Assembly (NCBI GenBank): GCA_015852425.1
Contig: JAAAIG010000237.1
Location: 9,056-45,707 of the forward strand
Direction: 5' to 3'
Source of the DNA: Gryganskiella cystojenkinii
Lineage: Eukaryota; Mortierellomycota; Mortierellomycetes; Mortierellales; Mortierellaceae
Length of the DNA stretch: 36,652 nucleotides
The notes under the pieces were generated by a model. That model did not search any database. It was not told where the DNA came from and worked only from the letters and a program-made list of their open reading frames with translations. This document shows positions 11,708-20,944 of this stretch, piece after piece. A program made the translations under genes and the position numbers. How positions within the stretch are numbered: the stretch's first letter is position 1; each line of letters opens with the position of its first letter.

Positions 11708-14389
11708 TTATTCGCCATAGCGAACGCGCTTCCGACCAGCAGATGAAGCAGAACTCTGAGTTGGTGTCTGATCCGATCTCGACCTGACAGCCTCGATCGT
11801 CTCCTTGTCCTTGAGCAAAACGGCCACTTCTTGAGCCTCCCTGAAACCAGTATTTGTTTCATCTGTGAGATTCAAAATATCGTCCTTGAGCCTTGCGTGG
11901 TAGGTTGTATCAAAGTCGACCAATGTATCTACAGTCTTTCGGATCCCACCCTCAAACGGCGACACCAGTGATTCTACCTGCATCGCAGTTATCTGAGCCT
12001 GTGATCTCTCATTCTTGGATCGGGAACCGATCACGGCTTGGAAAGCCAAGCTCTGCTCGAAATCCTGGGCCGATAAGTGAATAGACTCTGCAATCGCAGC
12101 CTTGACCTTCACCATGTCCCGATTAAGCTCCTGTGCCTTGGACACCACAGATGATTGAACGAGATTATGCCGTTGAAGTCCCGCAACGCTTAAAACGTGT
12201 GTATCCAAGGACAACTGACCCTCGACCGCAACACCGCCGACTTGACCGCAATCGGCGCCAGAGTTCTGCAACAACTCTTTCACTTTGGACTCGTCAACTG
12301 CCGGTGGTTGCAATGCCGCGGCTCGATTGAGTGAATGCAGTCGTTGTCTCTCGGTAGTCAACCGTTGTAGAGACTTCCAATCGTTCTCCATGGCCGACGT
12401 GCGATCGTGGACCAGGGTCGAGAGTTGTCGAAGGCCGCCTTCGATATCCTCATGAATGCTGTGAGAGACTTCTTTTGCAAGGGCTGGTACAGTTTCCAGA
12501 TTGGACCGTATCAGCTCGAGCACCCTCTGAATGCTTTGCTGCTTTTGAGTCTATAAATTATAATGTATCAAGTACCTCCCTCAGTATTAGATGACCATGA
12601 GAGACAAAACAACAAAAAAGAGGACGACAACGTACCATCCTTTGATCCATGCTTCGAGAGGTTTTACTCATAGCCTCGAGTTTTTCTTTTTGCTCATCCA
12701 CTGAAACGACTCGTTCGACCATAATCTCCTGTTCGGTCTGAATGAAATCCAATGCGGCTCCGAGACCTCTCAGTTGCGCCTTGGCTTCTTCCAATTCCTG
12801 GGGTATACCATCCGACTTTTTCTCGAGTTCTCGTCTGTGCGCCCTAGCTCTCATGCCGGTGTAGAGCTGTTCCTTTTCTTTCTCACAAACCGCTATCCTG
12901 TTCATGACCGAGTCGATCTGCGCCACTCTCTCCGAATGATGCTCGCGGAACAACTAAAAAACGGAAAAGCCATAAGCAAAATGAATGAAGAGGGCATCAT
13001 AAGTGAATAGTTCAGACAAGCATTGAATCCGGGATTTGGATGTGATGAATCCTCTCTCACCTTTAGTAACTCTGTCGCTTCGCTGTCGGCATGATTCTCG
13101 GTAAGAGTCGAAGGATCCTGGAGACCACTTTGCGAGAGACTGTTCAATTTCGACTCTTTGATCGTCTCGAGTAGAAGCTGAAGGTTAGACGGGTCCAACT
13201 GTTTTATCAAAGTCTGGACTGCATTGTTGGATCTTGTGGCGACGAGTGTTGGTTTGTTCCTTTAGTGAACGTTAAAAAACGATGGCATTAGACTCGGTCC
13301 CTATTTCTCTTCCATGTTACGAACTTGATCAGGGGTATAAACTTACTCTACAATGAATTCCTTGGCAAGTTTCGAAATCTCCTCGAGTGCATTCGGCAGG
13401 ATCACCTGCAAGGATTGTTTGGCGACGACCGGTTTTGAATGTAATGTGCTACCACTGTTATTGCTGTGATCTATCGTCTCTGACCGTTGAAACATGAGAC
13501 GGTATTCCTGAATGATATTCTTTCTCTGAATGCACTGTTGAAGGTGGATCTTTTTCAGGCTAGTAAGTTGCCTCTGTTGTTTAATCCTCTCCTTCATCTC
13601 GGCAATCTCTTGGCCTATTGCATAATGAACATCCGTACATCCATGTTAGTCAAACGTACAGGGGGTCTAAAAGAGATCTTATCTTTTTCGTGAGACAGTA
13701 TTGTCCCCTTACGTTTCTTGGTTATGGCAAGAACGGTATTCTGGCACCGCCTCATCCTCTGTTGCAATTCATTGTCCCTTTCCTCTTTGGATCTCACTCT
13801 TGCCTCTCCTTGCTCTGATCTCTCGGCTTTGATTTGACGCGATACACTATTGGAAAGCCGCGACAATTGACAATTAGAAGAAGAAAAAAGGATGGCAGAT
13901 GGTGTGTCGGGGCAATCCAAGAACGGAATAGACTTACGAACGCGCCTTCATGTTATCGATAAGGTACTCCAAGATCGGACCGCAGTATCCATCGCAGAGA
14001 CTACACGGAGACAAGGAAAGGTGCTTGTCAGCATTTGCTCGTCCAATCTCGAAACTCGAACATTAACAACAAAAAGTTACTTACCTAACGAGTGCTTGCG
14101 GACCAAATTCCTCCTGCTTTGAATCGGCATCCAGAGATCGATTAGATATTCCAGACCGAGAGTTGATCTCGATATCGCTTCCTCTGGGACGGTAATCTAG
14201 TTCACTGGTACTCCATGCGTAGACGCGTGGCGCCAACGTTTCGCCGAATGAGGGCTCAGGGTGGTGTTCATGTTCAAGTTGTTCCTGGACAATCTGTGGC
14301 TGCGCTCTGAATCCGGGTTTTTGGCGACTGGCGGCAGAGACTAGAGTTTGGCGTGGTTGCGGTCTCCGTTGCGGTGCCCTGATGTCCAT
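11708..14389 (-). CDS. Coiled-coil protein, possible augmin subunit HAUS5
   Basis: Predicted 709-aa protein with a disordered N-terminus (about residues 1-100) and long coiled coils to near the end. Seven exons: 14389-14085, 14000-13938, 13846-13713, 13614-13347, 13259-13061, 12953-12636, 12550-11708; every phase closes. The start is bounded by an in-frame stop 15 nt upstream of the ATG. Just after the disordered part comes 'SLCDGYCGPILEYLIDNMK' (about 102-120), resembling the short conserved head of HAUS5 proteins: a Cys/Gly-containing turn, then a hydrophobic helix leading into a basic 'RSS...R' segment and the coiled coil. Length matches HAUS5 (about 630 aa in human). HAUS5 is part of augmin, which recruits gamma-tubulin to spindle microtubules. 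The match is by pattern and memory only; other spindle or kinetochore coiled-coil proteins remain possible. The tail ends in a basic patch, 'GRKRVRYGE'. Confidence 0.45.
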
Positions 14390-14650
14390 GTCGTCAATGA
14401 CGCGTTTGTTTTAGTGATGGAGCGAGTCGAGAGCAACAATTGCAAAAACCACTTTGTGTGGAAAATACAAGCAAAGAAAAGAAAGTGTGACTGTGGCTTT
14501 GCTCTCTCCCCAAAATGCGATCCTTCTCCGAAAAAGGAACAGAAAGTAAAGAACTCGCTGCAAAAGGGAATAAAACGCATCGTTTTCTTTTCTCTTCTTC
14601 TCTCTAATTACACTCATCAGCTCCCAATCCAAGCAAGATAAACCGACATC
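14390..14650. promoter_or_regulatory. Shared upstream region, HAUS5 candidate (-) and DNAJC11 (+)
   Basis: A 261-bp gap between divergent start codons, so both genes must share core promoter space. The right half (14578-14635) is pyrimidine-rich on the plus strand, ending close to the DNAJC11 ATG. No TATA box is obvious. Confidence 0.45.
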
Positions 14651-17069
14651 ATGGATGACCCCTACGAGGACAGGTCCATGCCTGCTGACTACACAAACAA
14701 CCACCCGGACCTGGATGATCTCGACCTCGAGGACATGAAGCCACCCCAGCTCGATTACTATGCTGTCCTGAATCTGTCAAAGTCTGTACGTTACCTCTGT
14801 CCTTATTACCAGGGGCAGCATATCATACCTGGAAGAGATCACTATAGATGCAAGAGGGGGAAAAAACATTGTCTAACGAGTCATCTGCTATCCGTTCATC
14901 CTCGTAGGCAATGGAAGAAGACATCAAGGACTCGTACAAGCGTCTCAGTAGGATTTTTCATCCCGACAAGCATAGTGATCCAGCATTGAAGGAGGCTGCA
15001 GAGACCAAATTCCATGTCATCAACAAGGCTTTTGAAGGTAAAAAAGGGTGTGATCTGATAACATGGGTAGATCCTTTTGAGCTTCCTCACGATGTTCATG
15101 GCCTCTGATACTTCTTTTGTTTTGTTCTGTTTTTTGGCTCTTGAATGATGATCAGTTCTTAGCAATCCCCAGCTTCGAGCAGCATACGACGAGTACGGCG
15201 AGGATGGTCTCAACACGAAATGGGAGGTTGGCCACAGGATCAAGACCCCTCAGGAGGTAGGCAATCGATTTATTTCGCTGTAACCGAGTTGATCTTCCTA
15301 TGGATTCAGTTTAACCAACCGTCCTATTCCTAAATAGCTCCGGGAGGAATACGCTCGTCTCTCAAGGGAAAAGAAGGAAATGGAGCTGGAGGGTCTTGTC
15401 CGATCCAAGAACGATATTACAATCAACATCAATGCGACCCGCGTCTTCAAGAGAGAGGAGATCCTCACACCCTTTGGTGGTACGGTCTATGCCAAGAACT
15501 CGGGAGGATACCTCGGCGCGCTCAAGAGGATGCAGATCATGCAACTTTACATGAAGAATTCTTTCGAGGTAAGAGGCTAACGGTGAATGAACATATGTGT
15601 ACTCTTTTTTTTCTTGACAGGCCTGAAGAATGTGGCATGCTAACGAAAGACTGTTATCTCATATATAGACTCAATTCGGACCCAGGACACAGTTGATCGT
15701 TGGCGGACAGATGACCTCTCACTCGGGAATGGGCGGAGGAAATGTGGTCGGTACCCTTCGCCATAGCTTTTCACAAAACTTGAACGTCGAGGTAAATACT
15801 CAGTTATGCAGAAGCCTTCAAGTTGCAGGACCATGCAAGCATTGTGGGACGAGGGAGCTTATTTTTTGCTTTATACACCAACAATATAGGTCGGCTCATC
15901 CTTGTTGAACCCCAGGATTGGCGTGCTCAAGGGAACCTATTCGATTGACCCCTTGACGTTTATCACAGGAACCGCCCAAGTCAGGACCTTCAATGCGCCA
16001 GCACCCCTGGTTTTGACTTTTGGACGGAAAATTACCAAAAAGGCGACTGGATACATGACCTATCGTACCGGAGAATGGGCTATTGGATCTTGGGGTCCTG
16101 TCTTTGACAGACGTCGCGATTTCTCCTCTCTGGCTTTGGGTTTCAGCTCAGCGGACGAAAATGGAAGCTCACAAGCCGAGATCCAGACTGGTATTATGCA
16201 ATCCCATCTCTCAGTCGATCATACCTGGACCCTCGACAGTGCCACCAGAGTCCGTGTTGGAGGCAGTCTTTCGACCACTGCCGGCATTAACGCCAGCATC
16301 GGAGGCGACCGCAAGATTACTCAACATACCAAGGTCGGATTGGCGGTGGAATTTGGCCTCTCTGGAGGAGTCGCCTTCAACATCAAGGTCAAGCGGTTGG
16401 GACAGAGTCTGACCATGCCGATTATTCTCTCGGCCGAGTTTAACCCAAGGTTGGTCCTGTGGGCGACCGTGTTGCCAATCTGTGCGATCACTGCATTGGA
16501 TATGGGCTACGTAAAGCCCAAGAGGAGACGTCAACGACAGGAGAAGCTCAAGGAATTGCGCCAGGTCCACGCGGAGTTTATTGCGACACAAAAGAAGGAA
16601 GCTCAAGAGGCGATCGATCTTTTGAGAGAATCGACGGATCGTAAGAGGCAATATGAACAGGATAGGGATGGTCTGGTCATTATCGAAGCTGTGTACGGAA
16701 ACCTTCAAGCAGCCCCTGAGCTGGATCTAGTTGCGGATGTGACAATCCCAGTTCAGGCGCTTGTGAATAACTCGCAATTGTCGATGCCCGGTGGACACTC
16801 CAAGAACCATATCTTGGGATTCTTTGATCCTTGTTTGGGTGAAAAGAAGCAATTGCGGATAAGATACGAATTCCAGAGGCGATTGCACGAAGTGGTTGTG
16901 GCAGACCTGGCGTCTGTGGCTGCCCCTGTTCGATGTGAGTTTTTTTTCTTGGTTGAGTTTTGCTTTTTGGTTTTTGATGTGTCCAGACAGTATGGAATAA
17001 TGAACTGAGCATTGACTTCTATACCTCTTGTTTTTCGTCTTTTCTCTCGTAGCCCACCTTTTGGCATGA
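14651..17069 (+). CDS. DNAJC11-like mitochondrial J-domain protein
   Basis: Predicted 593-aa Hsp40 co-chaperone of the DNAJC11 family; in animals it associates with the MICOS/SAM machinery at the mitochondrial outer membrane and supports cristae. Seven exons: 14651-14785, 14908-15037, 15156-15256, 15338-15568, 15669-15791, 15890-16934, 17053-17069; phases close. The J domain spans about residues 35-106, from 'DYYAVLNLSKS' to 'AAYDEYGEDG', with the HPD motif intact at 63-65, so Hsp70 stimulation should be possible. The middle (about 150-430) is Gly/Ser/Thr-rich with beta-strand character ('LIVGGQMTSHSGMGGGNVVG'). The C-terminal DUF3395 domain includes 'GLVIIEAVYGN' and 'ILGFFDPCLGEKK'. The last exon codes only six residues including the split codon, so its acceptor (17051-17052) is the least certain border. 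In exon 5 an upstream AG near 15621 would give an immediate stop, so 15669 is the right acceptor. Confidence 0.9.
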
Positions 17070-17456
17070 ACATAGAGAACAACGCTGACTTGATGTTGGC
17101 AAAAAAATTATCCCTTATAACGAACAAACCCTTTCAAAAAAAATCCATAATAATGAAAATTCCTGGATAGACAACACTTTTATGGGTGCCTTTTTCGTAT
17201 GAATGCGATGAGCAATTGTCTGCCTTTGAACTGACTATGCCCGAGGGTGGTATAGGCTGAGCGCGCAAAGATCTGCAGTTCCGTGAGCGAGGTGGAAGGC
17301 CTTCAGTGTTGAAACAAGGCTGTTTCTCTCTGAGTGATTGCGAATGATTGAAATGCGAAATGCCTCCTCCTCAATGGAAACTGATGCGAGCAAACTGCTG
17401 TTTGACTTGAGACGTTGTATCCTTTGCTTTCGCTGGTAAACGTGCGGGTATAATTG
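17070..17456. other. Convergent 3' gap, DNAJC11 and DAD1
   Basis: This 387-bp stretch lies between two stop codons on opposite strands and should hold both 3' UTRs. It is A/T-rich near 17130-17160 ('aaaaaaaatccataataatg'). I see no gene or repeat in it. Confidence 0.6.
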
Positions 17457-17867
17457 TTACTGACTGCTGTGACTTGACGATGAAGGGTCCTGTTGTTGCT
17501 GTTGTTGTTGTTGCTGGCTGCTGGTGTAGATATCGTCCTCTTCCTGGAGCTGGGAAGTGGAAGCATGGAAATTCTTCCAGAGCAGAGAGAGTTGTTCAAA
17601 TTCTTGGCCGATGGTGATGATGGTCTCGAGATTCCTGTTCAGGTTGTTGACATTGGCAATGACCTGACTCATTTCCTATGAAAAAGAGAGGTCGAAGGAG
17701 GGAGGAGTTAATGACACGCTGTGTTTTTTCATTGTTATGATTGATCGAGTCCTGGTGGAACGAGGTGATGAAGGCCGCCCTACCAGGTTGATGTCGGTGA
17801 CGAGCCTAGCCCGCTCCGACTCGAATGCGGCCTGGTCTCCAACAGATCCAGCCTGGGTGACAGCCAT
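17457..17867 (-). CDS. DAD1: DASH complex subunit Dad1
   Basis: Predicted 100-aa subunit of the DASH/Dam1 complex, which forms rings or patches on microtubules at fungal kinetochores and keeps chromosomes attached to the spindle. Two exons: 17867-17784 and 17675-17457, joined in phase 0 across a 108-nt intron. The core matches the Dad1 family well: 'FESERARLVTDINL' then 'NNLNRNLETIITIGQEFEQL' and 'LWKNF', the typical two-helix signature. Length agrees with yeast Dad1 (94 aa). The C-terminus is a low-complexity tail with about nine glutamines followed by Ser/His residues, which is outside the conserved part. It diverges from the chromate transporter gene across 447 bp. Confidence 0.88.
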
Positions 17868-18314
17868 GATGTTATTGTTTGAAAGAGAATGGAAGCAAAG
17901 AATTAATGAACAAGAAAAGAAAGCAAGAAAAGAAAAAAAAAAAAAAAAAAAAAACGTGGAATCAGACCCGAAAGGTTCTCATGATCGCCGGCCACCAATT
18001 AAAAAACAAGAAAAAAAAACTCTCGGAGTAACGAGAGAACGTGCGCCAGGGTGCGAGGACGATTGTTTCTTATTTTGTGTTTGGCTCTCCTCTGCTTCTT
18101 TTTCTTTCTTTCTTTGTTTCTTTCTTCTTTCTCCACTCCTCCTTTGCTCCATCCCTTCCGGACTCCCCTCCCCGGCATTTTCCTTCCTCTCCACTTTCAA
18201 TACACCCTTTCTTTCTTCTTCTAGCGACCGTTGACATTGGTCCGTCCTTTCCCTTTGACTGATCGGCAAAAAACAAAGAAAAACAAGGAAACAAAAAGAG
18301 AGTCGATATAAAAA
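17868..18314. promoter_or_regulatory. Shared upstream region, DAD1 (-) and CHR transporter (+)
   Basis: This 447-bp divergent promoter contains a run of 22 A at 17933-17954 (poly(dA:dT) tracts generally disfavour nucleosomes) and a long pyrimidine tract at about 18065-18220 on the plus strand. 'tataaaaa' directly precedes the transporter ATG at 18315; it is too close to act as that gene's TATA box unless translation starts further downstream. Confidence 0.5.
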
Positions 18315-20043
18315 ATGATTGCTCATCCTACAACCACACTCCCTCCCCTCAGCGACAGACTCAAAGAGACCGTAAAGACTTATTTCAAGCTCGGATACAC
18401 AACTTTCGGAGGTCCTGCCGCCCATATCGCCATCCTTTATGACGACATTGTTACTCGACGTCAATGGATCTCCAGTGAACAGTTCACTGAGCTCTTTGCT
18501 ATCTGTCAAGCACTCCCGGGTCCCGCCAGCACCGAGCTCGCTTATTCACTCTCACTTGTTCGATCCGGGTTTCTGTGTGCCGTCGTTGCTTTTTTGCTCT
18601 GGAGGTATTCAAACTCTCTTTTTTCTTCAAAAAGGGGGAGGTTTCTTTTAAAGGACCGAAATCTGACCCTTTGAACTTCATTTCAACTTCGTTTTAGTAT
18701 ACCAGGTGCGATTGTGATGTCGGTGGCCGGAGTTCTAATCGGAAGCATCAAGGGCGGGATCCCCTTGTGGGCAACTCGGTTAGAACAAGGACTCGCCTCG
18801 GCTGCCATCGGTCTTGTCGCTCTCGCAGCTTACAAAATGTCAACAACTCTCGCCACAGACAAGCTGACCAGAATCTTGGCTCTAGTAGCTGGAAGCATCT
18901 CTGTCCTGTACTCTGCACCCTGGCTATTGCCCGTGATGATGATCGCTGGAGGTCTTGTTAGTTTTTCGTACGATACATTCTTGGTCCCGTTTTATGCCGA
19001 GATGACTGAAAGGAGGAACAAGAAGAACGAAGATCGATCCGAAAAGGAAAAGGCTGGTTTATCAAGCACCACCATAGCAAAGGAAGAAGGGACATCAACG
19101 GTTCAGGAGGATGCAGATCTAGAACAAGGATCTTTGAAAGTCTCGGAGGACCAAGAAAAAACCGAATCCTTACGGCATCGTCCTCGGCCAAATAACGACA
19201 ATATCGTCCTTGAGGTGGATTCGAGCGGTGATCATGAGATGGTCGACGAAAAGGTAACATCAAGGGTCTATGGGAGGATAATTCGTTTTTCTTTTCTCTC
19301 TTTTCTGTAATTCCGTCAAGTGTCTTACCCTCTTTCCCTTGTTTTCCCTTTGTTCATCCCCACAGCCCGTTCCTGAGCGCAAAGCATTCACATATTCAAA
19401 AAAACTAGGAGTTGCCTTTTTCGGCATCTTCCTCGCTCTTCTCATCGCCTCGATCGCTGTCCGAGCCGTGACCCCGTCTTCTTCTACTGCCACATATGGT
19501 CACTTGGTCGCGACGTTTTACTTTGTCGGTTCAATCATCTTTGGTGGTGGACCCGTCATCATCCCTTTGCTCAAGACCTATACCGTCGACTCTGGTTGGA
19601 TGACCGATACTCAGTTCTTGGTTGGACTTGCCCTCATCCAGTCCTTACCCGGACCCAATTTTAATTTCGCTTGCTTTCTTGGTGCTGTTAGCATGGTGAA
19701 CGCAGAGAAGAGCGGGGTTGCAGGCGCGATCCTTTGTTATCTTGCCATCTTTTTCCCCGGGTTGGTGCTCAAGAATGCGATTATTCCGTTTTGGCAGTTT
19801 GTGAGAGAACACAAGGCTGTCAAGAGAATCTTTCGGGGTGTTAATGCTTGTGCATTGGGTCTTGTATTCTCGGCGACTTGGCTGCTTTGGACGCAGACGA
19901 ACACGTTGGGGGGCAATAGTGGGTACCATGCCGTGATTGCAAGTGCCGCGTTTGTGGCCTCGGGTTACCTAGATATCCCTGCACCCATAGTCATTATTCT
20001 CGGGGGTGCTATGGGTGCCATCGAATATGCTGTCTCTAAATAG
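18315..20043 (+). CDS. CHR-family chromate ion transporter, two-domain
   Basis: Predicted 507-aa membrane protein of the chromate ion transporter family (CHR/ChrA), which exports chromate and perhaps relates to sulfate handling. Three exons: 18315-18604, 18698-19253, 19366-20043; phases 2 and 0 close. It is the long form with two homologous halves. Half 1 (about 18-210) has the family motifs FGGP (31-34) and LPGP (67-70). Half 2 (about 290-507) repeats them as FGGGP (341-345) and LPGP (376-379). Multiple hydrophobic segments follow in each half. The halves are joined by a charged cytoplasmic linker of about 70 residues, starting 'ERRNKKNEDRSEKEKAG' and rich in Glu, Asp and Lys, which is unlike bacterial ChrA where the halves lie close together. 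No signal peptide is needed. A bacterial origin of the family in fungi is often discussed, but the three-exon structure here shows long residence in a eukaryotic genome. Confidence 0.9.
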
Positions 20044-20944
20044 ATTAGAAAAAATAACAAAGAAGGCGTCCCTTTTTTTTCATCAGAGTTTTGTCTGCAG
20101 ACAAAAGCTGCAGTAGAGTGTCTAAACTAATAAACGTCGACTAAGACAACTATCAGGGAGGCTGCTTGCTCCGTGAGGATACAAGATATGATCCGAGGTC
20201 GACAAACTTGAGTAAGGATACACAAGGACGCACCAACCAACGAGTTGGATCAAGACTTATCACCTCCTTCGATATCAAGACTCGCTTTCTTAGACGAAAC
20301 CCCTCTGGCATCCAGCATCAAAAAACAGAATGCTCAACACCTCCGTGTCTTTTTTCGACCTAAACGATATCCAAATCAATGCCCCCAAAACAGTGGTAAT
20401 AGCAATCAATTCCCCAAACTACGGCACACCACTGCCTCATTGGAAATCCATTAACAAGTCTACTGTACATCGCATATCAAGTCTACCGCAACACTATCCT
20501 TGGAGTCTGGTTTGCCATGGATGGGAGCAGCAGGATGATTTGATCCGCACCCTTCTTCCGCCACTGTTCATTTCACCCGTTCTCTTTTAGTAGATATTGG
20601 CTCACGATATCACTGGCCGAAAAACACGAAATACTTGGACTGTTCTGCAACAAATACTCGCTGTACTTCTGCCTTAGTAACTCGAGTGCGATAATATTAC
20701 TCATAACCTGGCATATCACCTGTCACTTTTGTCTGCCATGACAACCTGTAAAGTATGCTTACTGTTTTCGAAGTCAGTATGGTCATGGTAACCTCGGAGA
20801 TAGGCTTTAAAGGATTTCATTCATAATCTCGTTCATGCAATGATTGGATCTCAGCTACACGTCGCTTTCTTAAAATATAGAAGGCACTTGCACCAGTGTG
20901 GCATCAGATAATAGACACTTGAGCATAACAAGGTGCAAAGGATT
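20044..20944. other. Intergenic stretch, no gene recognised
   Basis: About 900 bp between the transporter and the duplicated LRR block. An 86-codon plus-strand frame ending at 20590 has no known domain or supporting splice sites. 'gataatattac' near 20690 faintly recalls the MITE end at 23521 but is too short to call. Confidence 0.45.

Noticed and set aside
15590..15668. Alternative acceptor 'cttgacag' for DNAJC11 exon 5
   Set aside because: It gives a stop after one codon; the acceptor before 15669 continues the family sequence.
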